Counted from the first letter of the stretch, positions 18,407 through 28,125 are shown. The stretch: 64,000 nt of DNA from an uncultured Planctomycetota bacterium (GCA_903901045.1 CAIUPP010000121.1:1-64000), one strand, 5' to 3'. Made by a program: numbers and translations. Notes: a model not told the origin generated them from the sequence alone.

Positions 18407-21222
18407 CGAAACAGTATGAAGTCTCCGAAAACCAGTGGGTTCGCGTGACCGGACGAGACGATCTCGGCACGGGTGAGGTACTCCGCGTTCGCCAAGCCGG
18501 CAGGATCGCCGAAGCTGATGTCGCCTTTGAAAGTATGGACGGACGGCGGCTGACGACATTCCCTCTAAACCGTCTGGAGCCCGTGCCGGACATCTGGACG
18601 CGACTCGAACACGGTCCGTACGACGCGCCAGGCGATTTTCTGCTGAAGCAGTTGGCACTTCAGCTTCCTTTACACAACAGCGGCGGGGAACTATCGAACA
18701 GCCGGACGGACCTTTTGCCCCATCAGATCCTCCTGACTCACGACGTAGTCGCTGCCGACCGGCGCCGCCTCTTGATCGCCGACGATGTGGGTCTCGGCAA
18801 GACCATCGAAACGGGTATGGTCATCCGGGAGTTGATAAGCCGCAACCTGGCGCAACGTGTGTTGATTGTCTGCCCCGCCGGACTCGTGAAGAACTGGCAA
18901 CGTGAACTCCGGGACTGCTTCCGCATGGTCTTCGAGATTCTTGGCATTGACTTCCAGGACAGCACGATGTCCTGGGAAACCCGTCATCGTGTGATTGCTT
19001 CCATTGACACCCTGAAGCAGCCTCGAAGGATGGAGCGTTTGTTGAGCGGTCCAAACTGGGATGTGGTCGTGTTCGATGAAGCACACCACTTGACCAGGAA
19101 GCGATACGGGCGGAAGACAGAGACAACGCAGAATTATAAGCTGTCGGAGGCGATCCGCGGCCACACGCGTGACCTGCTGTTCTTGTCGGCCACTCCACAC
19201 CAAGGCGATGCATTCCAGTTCTGGTCGCTGATTCAACTCTTGGATGATAGCCTGTTTGAGTCCCCGGAAGCGATGTTGGACCATCGGGGGTTGCTCAACC
19301 GAGTGATGATCCGGCGAATTAAGCGTGAAGTTACATACGCAGACGGTACGCCTGTGTTCATGCGTCGGCAGGTCACTTCCGAACGATTCCAGCTTGCGGC
19401 AAGGGAGCGGGTATTCTATGAACGTCTGACCGAATACTTGCGCGAGGGATACGGCGTGGCCGGCGTGGGACAGAACCGCACAACCTCCGGCCAGCGGGCG
19501 GTTGGATTCGTAATGACTGCCTTCCAGAAAATCATGTCCAGTAGTCCGCGAGCAATAAGACAAGCCCTGCGGCGGCGCCTGCTCGTGTTGCTGCTGCATG
19601 AGCAGATGGCGCTGGAGTTAAGACGCGCTCATGGTCGGAGCGACGAGGCGCTTCCCAGGAGAATTATGGAATTTCAGGACGAGATGCGCTCGTTGGCGGC
19701 GCAGATATTGTCCTTGCCCGTTGGCCAGGCACAGTGGGTCGAGGCGGACGCCTACATTGCCCAGATGAAGCAGAAACTGGCAAGGAAAGCTAATGGAACG
19801 GAACAGACCTCCTGGGCGCTGGACGGCGACGAAGATGCAGAGGACGCCGTCCTGGCCGAGGCCAACATTCCAAATGAATCGAAAATTGTGAGAGAACTGC
19901 TGCGCATTGTGCCGGATGGGACGGACCGTAAGTTCGACACACTGGTGCGAGCCATTGAACAACTCCGAGGCGGCAGTCAAGATGAGCGATTTGTCATCTT
20001 CACGCAGTATCGAGAGACGCTCGAATTCCTGCGGGAGGAGTTGGGGAAACTATACGGCGGACAGAACATCGCAACGATCAAAGGAGGGCCGCTCGAAGAT
20101 AAGATCGCATCCGTCGAGGAGTTCTGGCGACCTGACGGAGCGCGATTTCTCGTCAGTACTTCAGCGGGCGGTGAAGGCATCAATCTCCAAGTCTGCCACA
20201 TCCTGTTCAACTACGACTTGCCCTGGAACCCGATGGCCATCGAACAGCGAATCGGGCGTATTCATCGGTACGGTCAGCAGGACACCGTACAAGTCTACAA
20301 TCTTGTGGCCGAGGATACGGTCGAGCAACGCATCTATGACCTGCTCGAGGAGAAGCTTCTGGACATTGCCCGCACTATAGGGAAGGTGGATCCGGTGTCA
20401 GGCAACGTGGTCGAAGACTTCCGAAGTGATATCCTCGGATTCCTTGGTTCTGCCCCGAATTACCAGGATCTATACAAGCGGGCCGTACTGGATCGCGACT
20501 ACCAGCGGACGGCTGAAGAGCTCGAGAAAATGATCCAGACTGCTACTGTGGCGAGCCAGGCACTGCAGAACCTGTCGCAGGATCTGACCGCCTTCAACCT
20601 GGAGTACTATCGGAAGCTCCAGGGCGAGTTGACGTTGCAAGACCTAAGGACGTTCGCGGAAAACGGTATCCTGCGCCTCGGAGGCAGTTTCATCACGGAT
20701 GGCGATTTTGTGCGCATCGAGACGCCGCAAGCGTTGCGAAGATACCCGAACGTGGCCGCAAGATACGACACGGCCTGTTTCCGCCGGGATGTCGCCATGC
20801 GGAGGAAGAATGCCGACCTGATAGGCATCGGTCATCCGCTTGTAGATGCGCTGATCGCCCACTTCTCAGGCGCGGCTTGGCCCGGTGAGGTTTCAGTCAT
20901 GTATCCGGAGGAGCCGACGCAAGCAGTCTCCATTCGGTATGTGTTGGAAGCCAGCATGGAAGACGGCACCACGCGGCGCAGATACGAATCGGTTCTGACC
21001 GGCACGGATGGCTCTTGGCGAACCAGCAACGCGAAGCAGGATGTGGCGGCCTTGTCGGAGCCGAAGGCGTCTTCGCCAAGACCCATCGGCCCGAACGTGG
21101 AAGCGATCCGCGTGCGGGTGGAGAGTGCCATCAGCGACGCCGAGTCCCAGTTCCGCGCCGAACACAACGGCGTGCAGTCTATTCGAAGCCGTGTTACGGG
21201 CGTTGCAGGCATGGGAGCCTAG
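18403..21222 (+). CDS. SNF2/SWI2-type helicase (BrxHII/DrmD-like)
   Basis: LIADDVGLGKTIETGMVIREL, VVFDEAHHL, LLFLSATPHQGD, FLVSTSAGGEGINLQ, AIEQRIGRIHRYGQ. Confidence 0.88.
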   Translation: MTKQYEVSENQWVRVTGRDDLGTGEVLRVRQAGRIAEADVAFESMDGRRLTTFPLNRLEPVPDIWTRLEHGPYDAPGDFLLKQLALQLPLHNSGGELSNSRTDLLPHQILLTHDVVAADRRRLLIADDVGLGKTIETGMVIRELISRNLAQRVLIVCPAGLVKNWQRELRDCFRMVFEILGIDFQDSTMSWETRHRVIASIDTLKQPRRMERLLSGPNWDVVVFDEAHHLTRKRYGRKTETTQNYKLSEAIRGHTRDLLFLSATPHQGDAFQFWSLIQLLDDSLFESPEAMLDHRGLLNRVMIRRIKREVTYADGTPVFMRRQVTSERFQLAARERVFYERLTEYLREGYGVAGVGQNRTTSGQRAVGFVMTAFQKIMSSSPRAIRQALRRRLLVLLLHEQMALELRRAHGRSDEALPRRIMEFQDEMRSLAAQILSLPVGQAQWVEADAYIAQMKQKLARKANGTEQTSWALDGDEDAEDAVLAEANIPNESKIVRELLRIVPDGTDRKFDTLVRAIEQLRGGSQDERFVIFTQYRETLEFLREELGKLYGGQNIATIKGGPLEDKIASVEEFWRPDGARFLVSTSAGGEGINLQVCHILFNYDLPWNPMAIEQRIGRIHRYGQQDTVQVYNLVAEDTVEQRIYDLLEEKLLDIARTIGKVDPVSGNVVEDFRSDILGFLGSAPNYQDLYKRAVLDRDYQRTAEELEKMIQTATVASQALQNLSQDLTAFNLEYYRKLQGELTLQDLRTFAENGILRLGGSFITDGDFVRIETPQALRRYPNVAARYDTACFRRDVAMRRKNADLIGIGHPLVDALIAHFSGAAWPGEVSVMYPEEPTQAVSIRYVLEASMEDGTTRRRYESVLTGTDGSWRTSNAKQDVAALSEPKASSPRPIGPNVEAIRVRVESAISDAESQFRAEHNGVQSIRSRVTGVAGMGA

Positions 21223-21281
21223 TCGCTGTGGGCCACATTTGCTGAGAGCACCATACGGACGACACGGAGGAGGGTGACGAA

Positions 21282-21479
21282 ATGGCAGACGCGGTGACTA
21301 CAGGCCAAGAAGGCAAACAGAAGACCAAGCTAGAAGAGGTATTGGAGAAACTTACGCTTTCAGCAGACAACCCCTTACACAAGCGCCTGATCCAAGCTTA
21401 CAAGGGCAGTGATCCCCAGAGTGCCGTCGTTAGCGAGTTCTCAAAAAGTGTCAGTGAGGTTGCGCGCGGTGAAACTTAG
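21282..21479 (+). CDS. small 65-aa protein preceding the SMC-like ATPase
   Basis: ORF overlapping the GTG start of the next gene by 11 bp. Confidence 0.5.
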   Translation: MADAVTTGQEGKQKTKLEEVLEKLTLSADNPLHKRLIQAYKGSDPQSAVVSEFSKSVSEVARGET

Positions 21480-23988
21480 GCAACTGACAGTCCAAGGCTT
21501 TCGCGGCTTCAACGAAGCCCAGACGGTCTTCCTCAACGAGAAACTCACACTCATTTACGCCCCAAACAGTTACGGAAAGACCAGCATTTCCGAGGCTCTT
21601 GAATGGCTTCTGTACAAGATTACGTCCCGCGTCGAGAGAGCGGATTATTCCAAAGACGAATACAAGGACTGCTATCGCAATCGACACTTCCCGGAGACAG
21701 GTGCGCCCTACGTCGAGGCCATAATCAGCCACGACGGCAAAGACTTTTTGTGCCGGGCTGAACTCTCAGCGGACAACACAGCCATCCTTTACCTCGACGG
21801 GAAAGGGATTGAATACTGGCCCTTCCTGAAGGGATATGCTGCCGCACAGAAGCCATTCATACTGCAACACGCCCTAAAGAACCTGCTGCTGGCAACTCCA
21901 GACGAACGCTTTCAGGGTTTCGCCGCACTTCTGGGTCTTAAAGATCTGGATAAACTCCAGTCAGACTTTACGTCGTTCTGCACCAAGCCGGAAGTACACC
22001 TCCCCCCCGAAGCTGTGTCACTTTGCAGGACTGCCGAGGCCACACTTGGGCGAGCAAATGCCCAAACAGGGCTCACGCAAATAACGAAAGCGTTCAAGAA
22101 GGGGCTCCCTGGGCTCAAGGATGCCTTTGCGGAAATCCGGCGCGAGTGTCGCGATCGTGTACCTGCGGGCACCACTGAGGATGCGATCCTCCCATCCCTG
22201 TTGAAGATCCGCGAGGATGCTACTGCAAAGCTCTTTTCAGGGAAGGTCTCCGTTGAGGTGTTCGAAGAAAAGGAATTGGCGGCCTTCGTAACAGCTGACA
22301 AGCTCCTTGTAACCACCATTGTGAATACCTTCACCAAGGACTACCTCAGCCTCGCCGGGCTGAAGACAGTCAGCAACATCCAAGAGAAGGCAAAGTTCTT
22401 TGACATCGGGTCCCAACTGTTGCAGTCTTCAGCTGAAACCTGTCCCTTCTGCGGCCAACGAATTGACGCAAGCAGAAGAAGGTACATTGAGGCCGAGAAA
22501 ACCAGGGCGCTTGCAGATGGGCATGCTTGCTCGGACCTTCTGAGCAAGCGCGATGTAGTCCTCAAAACGCTGCGTGCTGTGAAAGCGAACGCTGCTGATC
22601 ATCTCGAACGGCACATCGCGAAGTGTTCAAGCGTCTTGTGGGCGGAACAGAATCTCCCGAAACTGAGAGAGATTTTTGGCACAAAGCATGTTGCTCATTA
22701 CGAGGCGGTTGCATCCGCACTCCCAAAGATCAAAGCTGTTCGTTCCCAGGCAACGTGCGCCCACGAGACAGTTCGGGCGGCAATCAGGGCGACTGAGGAG
22801 ACCATTGAGCAAGGGACACATGACCTGCGCACTGTTGAAGAAGTCGGAAAAGCGCTTGTCACGCTGGCCGCGGCCTGCCGCGAGATGCGCTCCCTTCTTA
22901 CATCGGTCTCGCCGGCCTTGCGTGACGCACAACTAGTCCTTCAGCACGAACTCGATGTCTTGGCCGGGACGGAAGATGTTGCCGTGCTGATCGACCTCAT
23001 CGAGAAGCCGCATATCATCGAGAAGCACTTCCGGATCAGAAGCATGCTCGACAGCACCAAAGACCTGCGGAAACTAGTCGACCAAACGATAGCGCAGATC
23101 GTCCTTGATGCAATCAGTTCCGAACTAACAGCTGATGTCATGTCTTGGTATGAGCAGATTCGCACAACTGGCGATCCAGATGTTCACTTCTCCGGCTTCG
23201 ACATGGAGCGTACGGCGGCAGGCACGCTCAAGGCGCGACGGGTTCGTGTGAATGCCCAGTCTTACGGAAAGGACTTGGCAAGTGCAGTGTCCTCTCTGAG
23301 TGAGTCAAAGCTTAATGCTTTGGGGTTGTGCGTCAGTATCGCCGCCAACCTGAAAGGTCAGTCGCCTTATGAATTCCTAGTCATAGATGACCCGATCCAG
23401 TCCTGGGATGCCGAGCACGAGACACAGTTCATCAGCGTGCTGCGCAACCTAATCGAACGAGGCAAGCAAATCGTACTGCTTTCACATAACCAACGCTGGC
23501 TGGAACAAGTTCGCGCTGGATTGCGCTCCGTGAACGGATGGTACTACGAGATCACCGGTTACGACGCCAAGGGACCGCACATGATACAGATTCCTTGGGC
23601 CAAGATTGATGAACGCCTGAAGGAAGTCGACGCGATCACAAAGGACATCAGTGCCAATAGCATAAGGATTCAGCAGGGCGAGGAAGAGATCAGGATTCTC
23701 GTATGTGAGGTAGCTGCGGAGATATGCCAGAAAGTGAAGGCTGAGCGGAAGGACCCCAACAATCTGAACGCTGACAAGGTGCGCAAGATGCTCACAGAAT
23801 GTGGCGTAGATGTCGGCCTTATCGATCGCATCCACAAGACCTTCTCAACGACCGACGATTCGCATCATGCAGCCCCCGCATATGCTCCGAATAGAGAACG
23901 ACTGCGACAATACCAAGGCTATGTCAACGAACTGCTCCTCGTCCTGAAGCGCCACAATGAGTCCTCTGGCCCGGAAAAACGCCTCTGA
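21469..23988 (+). CDS. Rad50/SMC-like AAA ATPase with CxxC zinc hook
   Basis: KLRQLTVQGFRGFNEAQ; IYAPNSYGKTSISEALEW Walker A; TCPFCGQRI hook; VSSLSESKLNALGLCV signature-like; FLVIDDPIQSWD Walker B; GTG start. Confidence 0.8.
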   Translation: MKLRQLTVQGFRGFNEAQTVFLNEKLTLIYAPNSYGKTSISEALEWLLYKITSRVERADYSKDEYKDCYRNRHFPETGAPYVEAIISHDGKDFLCRAELSADNTAILYLDGKGIEYWPFLKGYAAAQKPFILQHALKNLLLATPDERFQGFAALLGLKDLDKLQSDFTSFCTKPEVHLPPEAVSLCRTAEATLGRANAQTGLTQITKAFKKGLPGLKDAFAEIRRECRDRVPAGTTEDAILPSLLKIREDATAKLFSGKVSVEVFEEKELAAFVTADKLLVTTIVNTFTKDYLSLAGLKTVSNIQEKAKFFDIGSQLLQSSAETCPFCGQRIDASRRRYIEAEKTRALADGHACSDLLSKRDVVLKTLRAVKANAADHLERHIAKCSSVLWAEQNLPKLREIFGTKHVAHYEAVASALPKIKAVRSQATCAHETVRAAIRATEETIEQGTHDLRTVEEVGKALVTLAAACREMRSLLTSVSPALRDAQLVLQHELDVLAGTEDVAVLIDLIEKPHIIEKHFRIRSMLDSTKDLRKLVDQTIAQIVLDAISSELTADVMSWYEQIRTTGDPDVHFSGFDMERTAAGTLKARRVRVNAQSYGKDLASAVSSLSESKLNALGLCVSIAANLKGQSPYEFLVIDDPIQSWDAEHETQFISVLRNLIERGKQIVLLSHNQRWLEQVRAGLRSVNGWYYEITGYDAKGPHMIQIPWAKIDERLKEVDAITKDISANSIRIQQGEEEIRILVCEVAAEICQKVKAERKDPNNLNADKVRKMLTECGVDVGLIDRIHKTFSTTDDSHHAAPAYAPNRERLRQYQGYVNELLLVLKRHNESSGPEKRL

Positions 23989-24308
23989 AGAACACGCCTT
24001 CGGCGCAGTGATGGCACACCGTGCCCTCATGCTCCCCAACAACGGGAGAACCTTCCTAGGTCTTATACCGTTTCACACCATATCAACCGCTCTTCGGTGT
24101 TCTATAATCACGGAGCCCCCCCCGGGATTCACTCGCGTTCGCCCGTCCGGTCTTCCCTTCGCTCTGGGTCAGAGCCGTGTCGGCCTTTCCCTTGAGCTTC
24201 ATCCCTCGCTTCACACCTCGCCGTTGCCGGCGACGCATGGAAGGATCAGGGACAACTTCGGGCAGAAAGTTGGCCTCGCAGCGCTCAACATGCAACCTCA
24301 CATCGCGG

Positions 24309-24322
24309 CGAAAAGCTTATAA
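24309..24322 (+). promoter_or_regulatory. archaeal-type TATA-like element
   Basis: CGAAAAGCTTATAA. Confidence 0.4.
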
Positions 24323-24353
24323 GAAAGACTCAACTCTCACTTCTCCCCCCGAA

Positions 24354-24371
24354 CCGAAAGATTTTTATATT
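24354..24371 (+). promoter_or_regulatory. archaeal-type BRE/TATA promoter of integrase gene
   Basis: CCGAAAGATTTTTATATT, about 41 nt before ATG 24408. Confidence 0.6.
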
Positions 24372-24407
24372 GTCGCTTATTCACATTTGGACCCAAGTGT
24401 GAAAAAA

Positions 24408-25187
24408 ATGACGGAAAATGCCTTTGCCCCAAGCGTAGAACAACCGCCCGAAGCGGCCAAAACGACGAATGTGAAATCTTCTCGAAAATACGACCGTTTT
24501 GGCGAGACGATACGGTACCTGACCTTACAGGAACTCCAGCAACTCTTCGACTGCGCGGACAAGTATCGCGAGAAACTCATGTTTCAGATGATCTACGAAC
24601 TCGGATGCCGGGTCGGCGAGTTCGTCCGAATCCAACTCAAACACCTCAACTTCTCCCGTTCCACGATCCTTTTTCCGGAAGAGAACACCAAGACACGGCA
24701 CCGGCGGTTCAGTTGCCTTCCGGTGGGATTGATGAACGAGGTGAAGAGCATGCTCAAAGCGGATGGATGGATGTCGAAGCGGGATGAGAAGCTCAAGGAT
24801 GAGGAACTGTATCTTTTCCATCCGCCCGGCCATCCCAACTCTCACTATTCCGAAAACCGCATCCGCCAGATCTTCCTGAAGTACGCACGAAAGGCGGGGC
24901 TGGACCGGGAGTATGGACGCGACGCGAAGGGGCGGCGGCTACATCAGTTCACGGTCCACAGTTTGAGACATTCACATTGCTCTTTGTACGTCCATATCTA
25001 CAAGGTGCCCCTGTCCATCGTCCAGAAGCAGGTCGGCCATCGCAGCCTGAAGACAACCAGCGTCTACCTCAATCCGTCGGACGAACTCATCGCGCAAGCC
25101 TACTCCGAGGCGCGTCAGGCCCCGAGACCCGAAAGGAAGCCTACCGGCAGCTTTATAAAGGGCCGATCCGTCCCCATTGCAGAATGA
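24408..25187 (+). CDS. tyrosine recombinase/integrase
   Basis: ELGCRVGEFVRI (R), HSLRHSHCS (HxxR), VGHRSLKTTSVYLNP (H...Y). Confidence 0.88.
   Translation: MTENAFAPSVEQPPEAAKTTNVKSSRKYDRFGETIRYLTLQELQQLFDCADKYREKLMFQMIYELGCRVGEFVRIQLKHLNFSRSTILFPEENTKTRHRRFSCLPVGLMNEVKSMLKADGWMSKRDEKLKDEELYLFHPPGHPNSHYSENRIRQIFLKYARKAGLDREYGRDAKGRRLHQFTVHSLRHSHCSLYVHIYKVPLSIVQKQVGHRSLKTTSVYLNPSDELIAQAYSEARQAPRPERKPTGSFIKGRSVPIAE
25149..25162 (+). promoter_or_regulatory. archaeal-type TATA box inside the integrase 3' end, for the 61-aa gene
   Basis: CAGCTTTATAAAGG centred about 29 nt before ATG 25184. Confidence 0.55.
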
Positions 25188-25369
25188 CAGCAGACGAATA
25201 CGCCATCAACGGCGAACTTGAAGGGATCATCGAGAAGATGGAGGAGGTCCGCGATACCGTCGAGGAGGTTCTGGGTGACTTGGTGGAAATCGAGGAAGCG
25301 CAGCGGCTGTACCGAGACCCGGATGCCTACGACCATTCGTCCTATCTGGAAGGCAACGGGAACGAATGA
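25184..25369 (+). CDS. small acidic coiled-coil protein (61 aa)
   Basis: MTADEYAINGELEGIIEKMEEVRDTVEEVLGDLVEIEEAQRLYRDPDAYDHSSYLEGNGNE; ATGA overlap with integrase stop. Confidence 0.6.
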   Translation: MTADEYAINGELEGIIEKMEEVRDTVEEVLGDLVEIEEAQRLYRDPDAYDHSSYLEGNGNE

Positions 25370-25373
25370 GCAC

Positions 25374-25387
25374 AAAGCTTATATACC
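25374..25387 (+). promoter_or_regulatory. archaeal-type TATA box
   Basis: AAAGCTTATATACC centred about 25 nt before ATG 25407 (leaderless spacing). Confidence 0.6.
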
Positions 25388-25406
25388 CCCGCTGCTTTCT
25401 TTTTTG

Positions 25407-25733
25407 ATGAATCACGAACTGACGAATGCTCTTCAGGAAGCTGAGCACTCGTTGAAGGAGACCGAGACGCTTCTGGCTTGGCGCGAGTTGGAGATCAGCG
25501 AGCGACGCGCGGGGTGCGATTTCTGGCTTGCAGCCGGCGGCGCGACGCCCCAAGAGTTGAAAGTGCAGTTGGGCAGATTCTTCGCTCTTTTTTTCTCCAT
25601 CCACGAATACATACAGACGCGCCCGCGCACGACGCGCAGGAAACCCAACGAGCGCCTTCAAGAATTATGGAAGCGGTTCCGGGCTTTGGAGCTTCGCATG
25701 GTCAAGCCCGGCGTCATCCCGTCGGGCGCGTAG
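25407..25733 (+). CDS. uncharacterised helical protein of archaeal-type element
   Basis: MNHELTNALQEAEHSLKETETLLAWRELEISERRAGCDFWL...; ATG at leaderless distance from TATA. Confidence 0.6.
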   Translation: MNHELTNALQEAEHSLKETETLLAWRELEISERRAGCDFWLAAGGATPQELKVQLGRFFALFFSIHEYIQTRPRTTRRKPNERLQELWKRFRALELRMVKPGVIPSGA

Positions 25734-25786
25734 ACTACGACCGCACGTGTCCAGCCGTGGCGGCAGACGGATTCCGGCCCGCATGA

Positions 25787-25803
25787 CCGAAAGCTTTATA
25801 AGG
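25787..25803 (+). promoter_or_regulatory. archaeal-type BRE/TATA promoter of orc1/cdc6
   Basis: CCGAAAGCTTTATAAGG about 46 nt upstream of ATG 25844. Confidence 0.65.
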
Positions 25804-25843
25804 ACAGGGCGCGCTTTAAGCGTGCAGTGGAGTTTGCACGAAC

Positions 25844-26929
25844 ATGGACATTCAGGACTACGTTGCCCGGCGGGAGCAGGAACTCAGCCAGGCGACCGGC
25901 AATATTCGTGACTTCAAGGTCTTCGATTTCAACTACATCCCCGAAAAGCCGCTCATGCGGGACGAAGTCAAACCGATCGCCGACGCGCTCCTGCGATATG
26001 AGAAGACCGGCATCGCCAACAATCTCCTTGTGTTCGGCAGCAGGGGGAGCGGAAAAACACTCACCGTCAAATATCTGACGCGACTTCTCGGACAGAATGG
26101 GCTACATAGCATCTACATCAACTGTCGAAGCCACAACACCAGTTTCAAGATTCTGGCCGAGTGTCTCGGAGTCAAACCAAGGGGTTGCTCATTGTCCGAG
26201 CTCTGGCAGCGTTTCTGTCAGGAGCATGGCCAAAGGACTGTGCTGGTCCTGGATGAAGTGGATCTTCTTTCCGACAAGGACAAGCACAAGGATATTCTCT
26301 ACCTGATCAGTCGTTCCCCCGAAAACTACATGGCGATTCTTCTGAGCAACAACCCGAAGCTGCTGAACCTGCTCGACGAGAGCGTGCGCAGCACATTGCA
26401 GCCGGAGGTGGTCCACTTCCACAACTACACGGCGCCGCAGATCGTCGATATCCTGAAAGAGCGGGCAGCGGTGGGGCTATCTCGGCATGATGACGTCATG
26501 CTACAGCAGATCGCTGCCATGACGGCCAGAAACACCAGTTCCGATGTCCGAGTCGCGATCAAGACGCTGTACTACATGGCCATCGAGCCCATCCAGGACT
26601 TGCAGGCCAACTTCGAGCGGGCGCGCCGTGACATTCTCGGCGACGTCATTCAGGACCTGAACGACAGGACGCTGCTCATCCTGCGCGCCGCGGTCGATGA
26701 CCGTGACCAGCATGCACGGTCCGTCTATGAAACCTATTGCGCTGTCAGCGGACAGGCGCATGAGGAGCCATTCTCCTACGTGCATTTTTACTCGACCCTC
26801 TCCTACCTCCAGAGTCTCGGGTTGATTCTGCTCATTTCTACCAAGGTGGGGAAAACCTACACCAACCGGATTCAGCCGTTATTTGACCAGGGCCTGTTTG
26901 AAGCAGTCTGGCAGGCGCGGTTCGGGTAA
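25844..26929 (+). CDS. Orc1/Cdc6-family AAA+ replication initiator (archaeal type)
   Basis: VFDFNYIPEKPLMRDEVKPIADALLRYEKTGIANNLLVFGSRGSGKTLTVKYL; LVLDEVDLLSDKDKHKDILYLISR; AILLSNNPKLLNLLDESVRSTLQPEVVHFHNYTAPQIVDILKERA; DVRVAIKTLYYMAIEP. Confidence 0.88.
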   Translation: MDIQDYVARREQELSQATGNIRDFKVFDFNYIPEKPLMRDEVKPIADALLRYEKTGIANNLLVFGSRGSGKTLTVKYLTRLLGQNGLHSIYINCRSHNTSFKILAECLGVKPRGCSLSELWQRFCQEHGQRTVLVLDEVDLLSDKDKHKDILYLISRSPENYMAILLSNNPKLLNLLDESVRSTLQPEVVHFHNYTAPQIVDILKERAAVGLSRHDDVMLQQIAAMTARNTSSDVRVAIKTLYYMAIEPIQDLQANFERARRDILGDVIQDLNDRTLLILRAAVDDRDQHARSVYETYCAVSGQAHEEPFSYVHFYSTLSYLQSLGLILLISTKVGKTYTNRIQPLFDQGLFEAVWQARFG

Positions 26930-27040
26930 ATCTCTGCGATGTCGCGGCGGGATTACCGTGGAGAGTATATGTGGAGTTTATGCGTTGATGCCCGCAGGGG
27001 GAGTCCTCTGTTCGCCCATGCGAACCACTGTGGAGTGGCA

Positions 27041-27057
27041 TCGAAAGATTTATCAAG
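27041..27057 (+). promoter_or_regulatory. possible archaeal-type TATA, gene unclear
   Basis: TCGAAAGATTTATCAAG. Confidence 0.35.
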
Positions 27058-27350
27058 CCCATGCGCGTGGTCAGCGCAGAGAAGGCCATTATCATCGGTC
27101 TTCACGGATCACGGTACGCAGAACGATCACCGGACTTCTTAGCGGACGCTTTCTCATGTCGATGTTTCAGAACCTACCGGCAGCCCAGCATGTCCGGAGG
27201 CAATGCACGCATAAACTGCACATACTCTTCTCGAAACAGATTGTTGTCTCGGACCGCCAGGGAACCTACACTGTCAGGGGATTCGCCGCGTGCGCCCGGC
27301 GCCGCGTGCAGGACAAAGCATCTTTCTGATTCCTGTGAGAGATTCGGACG

Positions 27351-27713
27351 ATGGTCAAGACAAAATGCGTCCGTGACCCGCCGGCTGATTCCGATGGAGA
27401 ACGAATCCTGGTCACCCGCTACTGGCCTCGCGGCATGGGCCGAGAACGCCTTCGGATCATGGGGCGGATGAGATCGGACCTTGCTCCAAGCGCAGAGTTA
27501 CTGAAGGCATGGAAGTCAGGAACGGTCACGTGGGCGGAGTATGTCGAACGCTACCACCTGGAGATGGCCGTGCGTTCAGTAGAAATCGCGGCACTGGCCG
27601 CAAAGGCACGCGGCGGGACCATCACGCTGCTTTGCCATGAGCGCGAAGGCGACCCCCATTGTCACAGGCATCTGTTGAAGGAGATGATCGTGCAGAGCAT
27701 GTCATCCGCCTGA
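27351..27713 (+). CDS. DUF488 family protein
   Basis: TKCVRDPPADSDGERILVTRYWPRGMGRERLRIMGRMRSDLAPSAELLKAW...GGTITLLCHEREGDPHCHRHLLKEMI. Confidence 0.8.
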   Translation: MVKTKCVRDPPADSDGERILVTRYWPRGMGRERLRIMGRMRSDLAPSAELLKAWKSGTVTWAEYVERYHLEMAVRSVEIAALAAKARGGTITLLCHEREGDPHCHRHLLKEMIVQSMSSA

Positions 27714-27753
27714 GCGCCTGGCCATGGTGCGCAGTGGCCCCTGTGCGATGCGA

Positions 27754-28092
27754 TTACCTGAAGAAGGCGCGCGCCCGTTGCCACCACCGAGCAATCCAGT
27801 TGACGTGCGCCACTGCCGAGACGTGGGTGTTTGCCAGTCCTTGGCATGTCGAATCTGTAACCAGACCGTAGCACGAGGCATTTCCCAGAGAAACCGCTTC
27901 GACATCCCTCACGATGGCCCGCTTCCCGTCCGGCGTCACAAACAGATCTCCCACCCTCAGGGCCTCCGCCGGAACCCATGTCCCATTGACCCAGAAGCGC
28001 ATGTCATGGCTGGCGACCACTTCTGCCGCGCGAGCTGGCGCTGCCGACGAGAGAATCATGCATGCCAGGACCAGGAAGACCGCCGTTTTCAT
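27754..28092 (-). CDS. secreted Hint-like (hedgehog/intein fold) fragment protein
   Basis: Signal peptide MKTAVFLVLACMILSSAAPARAA; SHDMRFWVNGTWVPAEALRVGDLFVTPDGKRAIVRDVEAV. Confidence 0.5.
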   Translation of the reverse strand: MKTAVFLVLACMILSSAAPARAAEVVASHDMRFWVNGTWVPAEALRVGDLFVTPDGKRAIVRDVEAVSLGNASCYGLVTDSTCQGLANTHVSAVAHVNWIARWWQRARAFFR

Positions 28093-28112
28093 TGCGGACC
28101 AAAGGGAAGACC

Positions 28113-28125
28113 CCTTTATAAGTTT
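28113..28125 (-). promoter_or_regulatory. archaeal-type TATA box for the Hint-like gene
   Basis: minus-strand AAACTTATAAAGG centred about 26 nt before start codon at 28092. Confidence 0.55.

Noticed and set aside
18691-19599. 302-aa minus-strand ORF opposite the SNF2 helicase
   Set aside because: Overlaps conserved helicase motifs on the other strand; no recognisable domain.
27061-27471. 136-aa ORF right after a TATA-like box
   Set aside because: Ser/Arg-rich and out of frame with the clear DUF488 gene that it overlaps; not supported as a gene.
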